A stretch of DNA of 64,000 nt. Origin: Saprospiraceae bacterium. GTDB taxonomy: Bacteria > Bacteroidota > Bacteroidia > Chitinophagales > Saprospiraceae. The position numbers were made by a program, and so were the translations under genes. Positions 55,601 to 63,335 of this stretch are shown piece by piece (within the stretch, counting starts at the first letter, position 1; each line of letters starts with the position of its first letter). Below the pieces are notes generated by a model. The model saw nothing but the letters and a program-made list of their open reading frames with translations, did not search any database and was not told the origin of the DNA. Location: NCBI GenBank assembly GCA_028282725.1, contig JANQHF010000054.1, positions 1 to 64,000 of the forward strand. The letters are read 5' to 3'.

Positions 55601-56026
55601 TTTTTGATCGATACTTGCCTGGATTAAATCACTGTCGCTGGCCGGGATCTCTTTCTTGAGCTGAAGGATATTGATCAATTTGTCTTCTACATCCGAAAAA
55701 TGAGCTCCAAGTATCCTGGCAGCCTGCTCGTGACTGATGGTCTTCCCAAGCTTAAAATATCTGAGTACAGGAAACAAGACCTGTGTGCCGAATGCACCGA
55801 GAAAGACGATCAGATATGAAAAGAACAAAGTCTTTCTACCACCTTGAGATAGATAGAATTGGTGTTCGAGAAAGGCATATAAGAGAAACAATGCAACACA
55901 TAGGGCTATGGTGAGAAGTGTTCCGCGAAGAATTTTGTTTGTGTAGTATTTCCTTATAAACTGATCAAGCTTGCCAATAAGCAATGAGTAGCTTGATCCC
56001 CCGGTCACCTCTTTTTTTTCAGCCAT
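52676..56026 (-). CDS. DUF4175-type large membrane protein
   Basis: 1116 residues. N-terminal membrane segments (about 37-57, 68-88 and a third near 170-190), then a beta-rich part (about 200-510) and a long acidic, Glu/Gln/Leu-rich coiled coil (about 515-770) full of EELNEE/EQLEN-type stretches. The C-terminal third continues helical with Met/Gln-rich low-complexity runs (about 780-1010). The family is conserved in Bacteroidota but lacks a firm function; an envelope scaffold is plausible. The coiled coil produces long false ORFs on the other strand. Confidence 0.8.
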   Translation of the reverse strand: MAEKKEVTGGSSYSLLIGKLDQFIRKYYTNKILRGTLLTIALCVALFLLYAFLEHQFYLSQGGRKTLFFSYLIVFLGAFGTQVLFPVLRYFKLGKTISHEQAARILGAHFSDVEDKLINILQLKKEIPASDSDLIQASIDQKAERIKLIPFRQAIDLAQNKRYFRYALPPVLLLIFLLFASPSIITKSTYRIINNNEIFEREAPFTFLFEQDQFEVIQYEDYRLFVDVEGDKLPNEAFIKVDNYEYRLNKETPTRYSYLFPNVRSDARFEVYSGIYRTEEKILTVFPKPKMVDIQVSLEYPRYTGRKSEILQNTGDFSVPEGSHANWTIDTKNTDFLNVKFGNENPDRFESTGSVAYDFSRKIYDDLSYQISLSNDKVNRGDSLSFFINVIKDQYPQITVDMIQDSLTEDNYYFIGNASDDYALSKLIFVYEHLDETGNVIAKNEEVIPSTISPQIDYQYILNIQDFDMGPGDKLNYYFEVFDNDGIHGPKSSKTAVMSHQKKSLEELKLEEEANEEKIKDRLEQGIDEARKIREELQKLREKLLQKDELDWQDRKELEKLLERQQQLQEQLNEAKDANAENLENQEEMKTMTPEMLEKQERLQELFEETVNEEMQNLMEQIQELLQELNKEQSLEMMEQFEMNEEQLENQMDRLEELYKQLEVEKEVNEAINKLEELSEELEELSEETKEESSPSEELEEKQEEINNEFEELKEKLEETFEKNEELETPQNLSNDLPEQAEEISDELNESQEQLQQQQNQDASQSQKKAAQQMKKMAAGMQSQMQAGQQEQMTEDIETIRQLLENLVTLSFDQEDLVGNVNRTVINTPRYVELLQDQMRIKDDFQVVQDTLEALAKRQPDIETYILDKVSEVKHNLDSSLGQLEDRKKPEANQSQRTTMKNLNDLALMLSESMEQMQQQMAGMMSGSQMCQNPGNQPGNKSGRVPMDKISEGQDQMSEELKKMMEQGKGQKGNTAKDFAEAAAKQAALRKMLEELAKEQQEQGQGTSDELNQIIEEMNKQEIDLVNKRLDNEMLLRQQEILTRLLEAEKAQKEREYDEKRKSESGEDVKRELPPSIEEYIKKRKALLEQYKYASPEMKPHYKRLVDEYYKKLKRA

Positions 56027-56244
56027 TACCTAGTTTACAGTAATTAAATGTGTTAAGGTCTCGTCTGTTGGAATCTCTGCTGATTGGTACGGTCAGCATT
56101 CTATTATGGGTTAAAGCTATATAAACTTTGGACTTTTGTCAAGGGTTCACACCTCCGCAATGCGTAAGTAAGTAGAGATGAAAGAGATAAAGATTATTCG
56201 AAATTAAGGCTTGTATCTCTGTCATGAATATGATATTTGTCTGT

Positions 56245-57123
56245 ATGAAGGTATTGCTATTTGCCCGTCGCGTACAGAGAAATTACCGGGAACCCCTGCT
56301 GGTCGTTCTCAAAAAGGCCAGGGATCACGATTGGCAGATCTATGCCAACACTGTTTTATTTTCATTTATCAAAAAGGAAAACCTTGATATTCAGGTCCGG
56401 GAAGTTGAGGATTATCAATCGTTAAAAGAAGTGATGGTTGACATGGTGCTTACCATGGGGGGCGACGGTACCATTCTTGGAGCAACCTGTCTTATCCGGG
56501 ATCTTGCCATTCCGATCATTGGGATCAATATGGGTCGCCTTGGATTCTTGGCAGGTATTGAACGAAAAAACATCGATTCGGCTTTGGAAAATGTAGCCAG
56601 TGGAAATTATCATATCGAAACGCGATCCATGTTGAATTTACGCTCTGAACCAGCGCTGTTTGCTCAGCAAAACTTCGCGCTCAATGATTTCACCATACAT
56701 AAGAGGGACAACTCCTCAATGATCACCATTCACACGTATATCGACGGGGAGTTTCTCAATTCTTATTGGGCGGATGGAATCATCGTAGCCACACCTACCG
56801 GTTCAACAGGATATTCATTGAGTTGCGGTGGTCCCATTATCTTTCCCGGTTCAGACAATATGATCATTACACCTGTGGCGCCTCACAATTTGAATGTCCG
56901 GCCTTTGGTGATATCCGACAATTCGGTTATTTCATTTGTTTTGGAAGGCCGTGCCAAGAATTACTTGTGCACCCTGGATTCGAGACATGAGAAAATCACA
57001 TCCAGACATCAATTGTCCGTCAGTAAATGTGAATTTAGTACTCATTTGGTTATTTTAGAAGGGCAAACATTTTTACGGACCATTCATGAAAAACTATCCT
57101 GGGGTTCGGATAGACGCAACTAA
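56245..57123 (+). CDS. nadK: NAD kinase (ATP-NAD kinase)
   Basis: 292 residues from ATG 56245 (MKVLLFARRV); in-frame ATG codons at 56224 and 56230 are alternatives. The GGDGTILGA motif holds the catalytic Asp and ATP site, and GINMGRLGFL plus the second domain TPTGSTGYSLSCGGPI are family signatures. It makes NADP from NAD. The gene is followed 2 nt later by a membrane protein gene, probably cotranscribed. Confidence 0.95.
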   Translation: MKVLLFARRVQRNYREPLLVVLKKARDHDWQIYANTVLFSFIKKENLDIQVREVEDYQSLKEVMVDMVLTMGGDGTILGATCLIRDLAIPIIGINMGRLGFLAGIERKNIDSALENVASGNYHIETRSMLNLRSEPALFAQQNFALNDFTIHKRDNSSMITIHTYIDGEFLNSYWADGIIVATPTGSTGYSLSCGGPIIFPGSDNMIITPVAPHNLNVRPLVISDNSVISFVLEGRAKNYLCTLDSRHEKITSRHQLSVSKCEFSTHLVILEGQTFLRTIHEKLSWGSDRRN

Positions 57124-57125
57124 AG

Positions 57126-57773
57126 ATGTTTTCAACAAAGAATTCATTAATTGAAATCTTCCGGACCATTGAACCGGATGATCACCTTGAAAAGGTGACT
57201 TTTCTCGAACAAAATTCGAAGCACATCGCTGCAATGGAGGTCTCAGAAAAGACCTTCTTTCAATTTCATTATTGTCTGGCCTTATTTGAATTGGGAAGAT
57301 ACCCGGAAATTATGGAGCTGATCGATCCCATCATTGAATACACCTTTTTGAATAATATCTCATATGGGTCCGATAAGGACTTCCACCAATTACTTCGGAT
57401 CAAGTCAATCTCACAATTTAATCTGGGTCGACTTCAGGAGGCTAAAAGCATTGCAGAACAATTGGTGGGTATGGACACAATGGAAATAGAATATCAATCC
57501 CTTCTGGAAAAGATCTACCGGACCCAATCCATGCATATGACTAAATACAGAACCATCCCGCTTGGACTGATCCTGTTCGCAGCTGCTGCAAGCGCCGGAC
57601 TTGCCTGGTTAAACAGGACTGGCAATTCTGCATCGATGGTCGTCTTCGGATTGCTCGTCATCTTACCTTGCCTGGTGGCACTGTTTTTTATCATTGTCAA
57701 CTCAATATTGGCACATATCAAAAGCAGCCGACGAGTAGAGGCACTAGTCAGAAGTAAACAAGGAACAAACTGA
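57126..57773 (+). CDS. Unrecognised TPR-like protein with two membrane helices
   Basis: 215 residues of no family I can name. Residues 1-135 are helical, in a TPR-like arrangement (FQFHYCLALFELGRYPEIMELI, RIKSISQFNLGRLQEAKSIAEQL). Two hydrophobic helices (about 141-160 and 170-192) precede a basic tail. It begins 2 nt after nadK, so it may share its transcript. A peripheral membrane or scaffold role is a guess. Confidence 0.6.
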   Translation: MFSTKNSLIEIFRTIEPDDHLEKVTFLEQNSKHIAAMEVSEKTFFQFHYCLALFELGRYPEIMELIDPIIEYTFLNNISYGSDKDFHQLLRIKSISQFNLGRLQEAKSIAEQLVGMDTMEIEYQSLLEKIYRTQSMHMTKYRTIPLGLILFAAAASAGLAWLNRTGNSASMVVFGLLVILPCLVALFFIIVNSILAHIKSSRRVEALVRSKQGTN

Positions 57774-57840
57774 GTTCAGGTTTTTTATTTTATTTATTCA
57801 CATCCCCTTTGCCGGATGCTTCGATAAATTGATACTCGAA

Positions 57841-57860
57841 CGATCAGACTTTTCTGATCG
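57841..57860. repeat. Perfect 8-bp hairpin between two genes
   Basis: CGATCAGA-CTTT-TCTGATCG, a perfect stem with a 4-base loop, 68 nt after the stop of the preceding gene. The sequence after it is A-rich with a short T-run later, so it could be a weak terminator or part of the dnaB leader. Confidence 0.5.
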
Positions 57861-57980
57861 AAAAATTGTTTTCCACATTGTGGATGATCAAATGGGTAAA
57901 ACATTGGCTTCTTTCAACATCCAATTCACAGACTTGATTTATGGATATATTTCATTTAGGTTTAATATATGATTAGCTTC

Positions 57981-58015
57981 GCGACACTGTTTTTCATGTC
58001 GCTGTTCAGCTGAAC
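57981..58015. repeat. Palindromes in the dnaB leader
   Basis: GCGACA (57981-57986) pairs with TGTCGC (57997-58002), and GTTCAGCTGAAC (58004-58015) is a perfect 12-bp palindrome 20 nt before the dnaB ATG. These could be a regulator site or an RNA structure. Confidence 0.45.
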
Positions 58016-58034
58016 TATCTGATCAAAATTAGCT

Positions 58035-59549
58035 ATGTCCGAGGGGAAATCTTTAAAGTCTGTAGAAGGAGGAAAATTCAAAAGCGTTACAAGTGAGGTG
58101 GACGCGAATGCCTTGTTGTATGGCAGGGTGATGCCCCAGGCCATAGAATTGGAAGAGGCAGTACTCGGTGCCATTTTGGTCGATCGGGATGGACTCCCTT
58201 CCGTCATTGAAATATTGCGTCCGGAAAGCTTCTACAAGGAGATTCACAGTGAGATTTATTCTGTCATGCTCGATCTGTTTGAAAAGTCTCAGCCGATCGA
58301 TTTACTGACAGTACACGAATCACTTAAGAAAGCGAAAAAACTCGACCTGGTCGGAGGTGTCAATTACTTACTCGATCTGACTAATAAGGTAGCCTCAGCG
58401 GCCAACGTAGAATACCATGCTCGCATCGTGGCACAAAAATTCATTCAAAGAGAATTAATACGCGTCTCAACGACCACCATCAAAGATTCCTATACCGATG
58501 AAAAAGATGTCTTCGAATTGTTGGATGAGGCAGAACAAAATCTCTATGAGATCACGGATACGAATCTGAATACCGGTTATGAGAAACTAAGTGCCCTGGC
58601 CATTAAAACCAGACGGGAAATTGAAGCCGTCAGTCAAAAAGATGAGGCCATTACAGGTGTGCCTACCGGTTTCAAGGAATTGGACAAAATCACCTCTGGT
58701 TGGCAGGAATCCGACCTCATTATCATTGCCGCTCGTCCGGGAATGGGTAAGACGGCATTCACGCTTTCCTTAGCCAGGAATGCCGCTCTTGCCGATAAAG
58801 CGGTTGCCATTTTTTCACTGGAGATGGCCAACACACAACTTGTACAAAGATTGATCTCAATGGATGCCAGTATCAACAGCCAGAAACTTCGAAACGGACA
58901 GTTGGATCAAACGGAGTGGTTGCGATTGAATCAAACCGTCGATAACATGGCTGAAACACCCATCTATATCGATGATACACCGGCCATCAATATTTTTGAA
59001 TTGAGAGCCAAGTGCAGAAGATTAAAACAGAATCACGACATCCAGTTGATCATCATCGATTACCTGCAACTGATGACCGCTGCACCAAATCAGAAAAAAG
59101 GAAATCGGGAACAGGAGATCAGTACCATTTCGAGATCATTGAAGGGCCTTGCAAAAGAATTGAGCGTCCCCGTCATTGCTCTTTCACAATTGAGTCGTGC
59201 TGTTGAAACGAGAGGAGGCAGCAAGAGACCGGTATTATCGGATCTTCGTGAATCCGGAGCCATTGAACAGGATGCCGATATCGTCACCTTTATTTACCGG
59301 CCCGGTTATTACGAAATGGATGAAGACTTTGACCGACCCAAGGATCTTGCGGAAATCATCATCTCAAAACACAGGAATGGTAGTCTCGGGACAGTAGAGC
59401 TTCGATTTGTTCCGGAATATGTTCGATTTGAAGAAGGAAACTTCAATCAATTTACACAGGCTGGTTTTGGAAGTGACTTCAGGGATCCAATGGCGGGAAT
59501 TATTACGAAGCAGTCGAAGTTGAATGATGATGAAGAAATGCCATTCTAA
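58035..59549 (+). CDS. dnaB: Replicative DNA helicase DnaB
   Basis: 504 residues, full length with no intein. The N-terminal domain (about 30-150) has PQAIELEEAVLGAIL; the RecA-like C-terminal domain has Walker A ARPGMGKTAF, Walker B IIIDYLQLM and SQLSRAVE, SDLRESGAIEQDAD with the sensor region. It is the hexameric helicase at the replication fork. It is followed 15 nt later by the pseudouridine synthase. The leader holds two palindromes. Confidence 0.96.
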   Translation: MSEGKSLKSVEGGKFKSVTSEVDANALLYGRVMPQAIELEEAVLGAILVDRDGLPSVIEILRPESFYKEIHSEIYSVMLDLFEKSQPIDLLTVHESLKKAKKLDLVGGVNYLLDLTNKVASAANVEYHARIVAQKFIQRELIRVSTTTIKDSYTDEKDVFELLDEAEQNLYEITDTNLNTGYEKLSALAIKTRREIEAVSQKDEAITGVPTGFKELDKITSGWQESDLIIIAARPGMGKTAFTLSLARNAALADKAVAIFSLEMANTQLVQRLISMDASINSQKLRNGQLDQTEWLRLNQTVDNMAETPIYIDDTPAINIFELRAKCRRLKQNHDIQLIIIDYLQLMTAAPNQKKGNREQEISTISRSLKGLAKELSVPVIALSQLSRAVETRGGSKRPVLSDLRESGAIEQDADIVTFIYRPGYYEMDEDFDRPKDLAEIIISKHRNGSLGTVELRFVPEYVRFEEGNFNQFTQAGFGSDFRDPMAGIITKQSKLNDDEEMPF

Positions 59550-59564
59550 TGTTCTCAATAATTC

Positions 59565-60272
59565 ATGAGACTTAATAAGTTCATAGCGCATGCAGGAGTT
59601 TGTTCACGTCGAAAAGCCGCCGAATTGGTGAAAAGCGGTCAGATCAGGATCAATGATGAAATTGAACTAAATCCATCTTACACCGTCCAACCGAAGGACA
59701 AGGTCTTCTATAGGGGCAAACAACTCAGAAGACAAAAAAGGATGATTTATATCCTGATGAATAAACCCAAGAATGTCCTGACCACAACCTCTGACGAAAA
59801 AGCCCGTAAGACCGTCATTGACATTGTACAGCCAAAGGTCAAAGAAAGGATTTATCCGGTGGGCAGGCTGGACAGGAATACGACGGGCTTATTATTGCTC
59901 ACAAATGACGGAGACCTTGCCAAAAAACTTTCTCACCCAAGCCATGGGGTCAAAAAAAGATACCATGTGGTCCTGGACAGAGAGGTTGGTAAAGAAGACC
60001 TGATGTCCATCAAAAAAGGACTTCGACTGGACGATGGAGTCGCCCTTGTCGATGATATTGACTGGATCATTGGTTCTGATAATGATGAAATTGGTATTGA
60101 AATTCACATCGGAAAGTATCGTGTGATCAGGAGAATTTTTGAAAGCTTAGGCTATCAGGTACAAAAACTGGACAGGGTATATTACGGTGGACTGACAAAA
60201 AAGGATCTGCCACGAGGGTGGTTCAGACACCTGAACAGGCAGGAGGTCATTATGTTGAAACACTTTGCATAG
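59565..60272 (+). CDS. RsuA/RluB-family rRNA pseudouridine synthase
   Basis: 235 residues. An S4 RNA-binding domain at 1-50 (MRLNKFIAHAGVCSRRKAAELVKSGQ) precedes the catalytic domain with YPVGRLDRNTTGLLLLTNDGDLA, which holds the catalytic Asp. RluB modifies U2605 of 23S rRNA, RsuA U516 of 16S rRNA; the length and sequence look closer to RluB but I leave this open. It is linked to dnaB on one transcript. Confidence 0.9.
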   Translation: MRLNKFIAHAGVCSRRKAAELVKSGQIRINDEIELNPSYTVQPKDKVFYRGKQLRRQKRMIYILMNKPKNVLTTTSDEKARKTVIDIVQPKVKERIYPVGRLDRNTTGLLLLTNDGDLAKKLSHPSHGVKKRYHVVLDREVGKEDLMSIKKGLRLDDGVALVDDIDWIIGSDNDEIGIEIHIGKYRVIRRIFESLGYQVQKLDRVYYGGLTKKDLPRGWFRHLNRQEVIMLKHFA

Positions 60273-60289
60273 CGATCGGATAGACTAGA

Positions 60290-60931
60290 CTACTGCAAAA
60301 ATGGATTCATCCTCTTCTCTGCACCAATTGTTGTACTAGGGCCATGACCTGGATATACAACCGTTTCCGGAGGCAGACCCAATAACTTTTTCTTAATACT
60401 GGAGATCAGCGTATCGTAATCACCTCCGGGAAGATCAGTTCTGCCAATACTTCCCCGGAATAAGACATCTCCTCCAATGATTGAATTTTCATTCCTCAGA
60501 TATAAACATATGCTTCCCGGGGAATGGCCTGGAGTAAATAGAATCCCGATCTCAGATGTCCCAAAAGTCAATGTATCTCCTTCCTCATGAAAAACCTGGA
60601 GTTCTGGTGACTCTCTGTATGGAATACCATACAGAGTTCCCACCTGACGACACATAGATAATACCGGAACTTCCAACTTATGACCTTCCAGTTGGAGATT
60701 ATATTGCTTAGCGATCAATTGATTGCCCAATACGTGATCTATATGACAATGAGTGTTGATCAATCGAACCGGCTTCAATTGCATACGCTCGATGAATGCA
60801 CATATTTCCTGGTCTTCTGAATGATTAGAATTTCCGGGATCGACGATGATACATTCCTTCGTCAGGTCGTCGTATAATACGTATGTATTTTCCTGGAAGG
60901 GATTGAATGCAAATGATTTAATCTGGATCAT
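60290..60931 (-). CDS. Metallo-beta-lactamase-fold hydrolase (glyoxalase II-like)
   Basis: 213 residues. The metal motif THCHIDHVLG, the later GHSPGSIC and YPGHGPST, with the second-site Asp in GDVLFRGSIGRTDLPGGD, define a small MBL protein of the glyoxalase II/persulfide dioxygenase-like group. The substrate is unknown. It lies 12 nt after the HAD hydrolase, so they are likely cotranscribed. Confidence 0.88.
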   Translation of the reverse strand: MIQIKSFAFNPFQENTYVLYDDLTKECIIVDPGNSNHSEDQEICAFIERMQLKPVRLINTHCHIDHVLGNQLIAKQYNLQLEGHKLEVPVLSMCRQVGTLYGIPYRESPELQVFHEEGDTLTFGTSEIGILFTPGHSPGSICLYLRNENSIIGGDVLFRGSIGRTDLPGGDYDTLISSIKKKLLGLPPETVVYPGHGPSTTIGAEKRMNPFLQ

Positions 60932-60943
60932 ATTTGGGCTTTC

Positions 60944-61561
60944 TTAAGGAGAAAAAGATTCCAAAGTTTCGATATGGATGACTTTCATACCGGCAGACAT
61001 AGCGGCCTCTATTCCCATTGGTCCGTCCTCATATACGAGACAGTCTTCAGGCTTGACCTTCATGCCATCGGCGCATTTTAAAAATGTTTCCGGATGCGGC
61101 TTATGCCGGGAAACATCATCAGCAGTGACAATGACCTCAAAATGATCCTGTAATCCAAGATCGTCAATTGCCATTTCAGCATTCTTCCTGACACTTCCTG
61201 TTCCAACTGACTGAGGCAGGATATTCTTATACCTGTGTACGATTTCCAGGACAGGTAAAATGGGATTTATCTTTCCGTTCCGCTTTTTGATATCTGCATA
61301 AATGTCATTTTTCTTTATCCTGAATGCATAAGGGTCTATAGACCAACCATAGAGCCTGGACAGATCTTCGATGACTTGAATGGTAGGTGTTCCTCCACGT
61401 TCATAGATCATTTGTGCGGTGATGGTGACTTCCCAGAGTTCCGCAGTCTGTATCCAGGCCTTGACGTGCAAAGACATCGTGTCAGCCAACGTACCATCCA
61501 GGTCAAAAATCAAACCCTTCCTATCCCGGGAAGGCATCAATGCTTGTTGTTCTCGCTTCAT
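60944..61561 (-). CDS. HAD-family phosphatase (beta-phosphoglucomutase-like)
   Basis: 205 residues. The nucleophile motif is IFDLDGTLADT, motif two GTGSVRKNA, and the last motif DDVSRHKPHPETF with YEDGPMGIEAAMSAGMKV. The cap insert (about 40-100) fits the beta-phosphoglucomutase or phosphoglycolate-phosphatase branch. The phosphate ester it acts on cannot be told. A -7 element at 61570-61577 implies a leaderless or nearly leaderless mRNA. Confidence 0.88.
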   Translation of the reverse strand: MKREQQALMPSRDRKGLIFDLDGTLADTMSLHVKAWIQTAELWEVTITAQMIYERGGTPTIQVIEDLSRLYGWSIDPYAFRIKKNDIYADIKKRNGKINPILPVLEIVHRYKNILPQSVGTGSVRKNAEMAIDDLGLQDHFEVIVTADDVSRHKPHPETFLKCADGMKVKPEDCLVYEDGPMGIEAAMSAGMKVIHIETLESFSP

Positions 61562-61569
61562 AAAGCGGG

Positions 61570-61577
61570 CAAAGATA
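61570..61577 (-). promoter_or_regulatory. Candidate -7 element (TATCTTTG) for the HAD gene
   Basis: Exact TAnnTTTG match on the minus strand, only 9 nt upstream of the ATG at 61561, so the leader would be about 0-3 nt. Confidence 0.3.
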
Positions 61578-61627
61578 TACCTCTTCGGACTAGTTTGGCG
61601 GACTGAATGAACGAGAATAATCGAATA

Positions 61628-61645
61628 CTAACCAACGTTGGTTAG
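61628..61645. promoter_or_regulatory. Perfect 18-bp palindrome, TetR-type operator candidate
   Basis: CTAACCAACGTTGGTTAG is fully self-complementary, in the gap between the HAD gene (minus) and the small lipoprotein gene (plus), ending 22 nt before that gene's ATG. Size and AACCAACGTTGGTT core fit sites bound by TetR-family dimers. No TetR gene is in the window. Confidence 0.6.
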
Positions 61646-61667
61646 ATGACGGGCGTAATACATCCTT

Positions 61668-61982
61668 ATGAGACTATTCATCATTTTAAGCTTCGTTTTT
61701 CCCATTTCTTGTTCGGATGAATCCAAATGCATCGAAGAAATGAAAAAAGAATTCATAGAGCGAAACCAGGACAGGACCTTTACGGGTATTTCGGTATTTG
61801 AACTGGATGGTGAGGAATATTACATCTTTGATGATGGTGTTGCATTCGATGCAATTGCAACAGTCGTGAACAGCCAGTGTGAGGAGGTTTGCAATTTTGG
61901 GGGATTTCGCGCCAACAGTCCTTTGCCTTGTGATGAATATCAGGGGGGAATCAATCGCGCCAGGCCCGTATGGCCAGATTAA
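61668..61982 (+). CDS. Small Cys-rich lipoprotein of unknown function
   Basis: 104 residues. Lipobox PISC with Cys15. The mature part has an even pattern of Cys (CIEE, CEEVC, PCDEY), the stretch VFELDGEEYYIFDDG and an end with NFGGFR and INRARPVWPD. It resembles short DUF6970-like proteins of Bacteroidota, but I hold that loosely. A perfect palindrome just upstream suggests tight control. Confidence 0.65.
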   Translation: MRLFIILSFVFPISCSDESKCIEEMKKEFIERNQDRTFTGISVFELDGEEYYIFDDGVAFDAIATVVNSQCEEVCNFGGFRANSPLPCDEYQGGINRARPVWPD

Positions 61983-62036
61983 AGAATGACTTGACCTAAT
62001 TGACAATTTCGATAACTATCTTGTCAAAAAAAACCT

Positions 62037-63263
62037 ATGTCTGAACAGAGGAAATTTGACGTGATACTATGGGGTGCCACGGGATTCACCGGCAAACTTG
62101 TCGCCGAATACCTATTGTCAAGATATGGAGTCGGAGATCAGCTCAAATGGGCATTGGCGGGTCGGAATTCCAAAAAACTGCATGTCGTCAGGGAAGATCT
62201 GAATAATCCTGATATACCGATTTTGACCGCAGATATCGATGATAAACAATCTCTTGCCAATATGGTCCAATCCACTAAAGTCATCTGCACGACTGTAGGT
62301 CCATATGCCAAATACGGGACACAACTCGTCAAATCTTGTGTACAACACAATACGGACTACTGCGACCTGACCGGAGAGGTTCAATGGATGCGAAGAACGA
62401 TAGATACTTTTCATGAAGAAGCACAAAAAGGAGGAACGAAAATCGTACACACCTGTGGGTTCGATTCCGTACCATCAGATATGGGTGTATATTTCATCCA
62501 GGAGCAAATGAAAAAACGCCAGGGGGAGTATTCCGGTGCAATAAAGTTCAGGGTAAAGGCGGCAAAAGGAGGTATGAGTGGCGGTACATTGGCAAGTCTT
62601 GATAATGTACTGTTAGAGGCTGAAAAGGATCCCTCAATCTTTAAAATATTGAATGATCCTTACGCATTGAATCCCGAGAGGGGCCGAAAAGGACCGGATC
62701 GGGCTGACCTCTTGACTGTAGCCTATGACAAAGAAATTCGTACATGGCAGGCTCCATTCATTATGGCATCTATCAATACAAAAGTAGTCCGCAGGAGCAA
62801 TGCTCTGTTGAACTTTCCTTATGGCGAAGACTTTCGGTACGATGAATCAATCATGACCGGAGATGGATTGTCCGGGAGGATGAAGGCTTTTGCAATTGCT
62901 GTTGGTCTCGGATTATTGATGGGCGGTAAACGTGGATCTCTGCGAAAGCGAATCGTCAATCGATTTTTACCCAACCCGGGAGAAGGACCATCTAAGAGAC
63001 AGAGAGAGAATGGATTTTTCAACATTTCCATCTATGCCCTGGGAAAGGATGGAAAATGGATAAGAGGGAAAATTACGGGAGATATGGATCCGGGTTATGG
63101 ATCCACTTCAAAAATGCTCGCGGAAGCAGCGGTATGTCTTGCTGTGGATTCGGATCAAAGTCCTTCCGTTTCTGGTATCCTGACACCATCGGTAGCACTC
63201 GGGACACCCTATCTCTACAGACTTACAAAATATGCGGGATTAACTTTTGAAATGATCGACTAA
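62037..63263 (+). CDS. Saccharopine-dehydrogenase-like trans-acting enoyl reductase homologue
   Basis: 408 residues. The NAD(P) motif GATGFTGKLVAEYL is at the start; YCDLTGEVQWMR and HTCGFDSVPSDMGVYF follow, as in the saccharopine dehydrogenase-like proteins and the mycobacterial trans-acting enoyl reductase (Rv2449c/Rv2953 type). The C-terminal half (about 290-400) is the family-specific lipid-side domain. The acyl substrate here is unknown; the window's fatty-acyl cluster is 50 kb away and not clearly linked. Confidence 0.85.
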   Translation: MSEQRKFDVILWGATGFTGKLVAEYLLSRYGVGDQLKWALAGRNSKKLHVVREDLNNPDIPILTADIDDKQSLANMVQSTKVICTTVGPYAKYGTQLVKSCVQHNTDYCDLTGEVQWMRRTIDTFHEEAQKGGTKIVHTCGFDSVPSDMGVYFIQEQMKKRQGEYSGAIKFRVKAAKGGMSGGTLASLDNVLLEAEKDPSIFKILNDPYALNPERGRKGPDRADLLTVAYDKEIRTWQAPFIMASINTKVVRRSNALLNFPYGEDFRYDESIMTGDGLSGRMKAFAIAVGLGLLMGGKRGSLRKRIVNRFLPNPGEGPSKRQRENGFFNISIYALGKDGKWIRGKITGDMDPGYGSTSKMLAEAAVCLAVDSDQSPSVSGILTPSVALGTPYLYRLTKYAGLTFEMID

Positions 63264-63335
63264 AAAAACAGATCTTAGTTGAAAGCCGGTTCACGAAAAA
63301 ATGCACAATTCTACCCAAGATTCTAACTTCGTACT

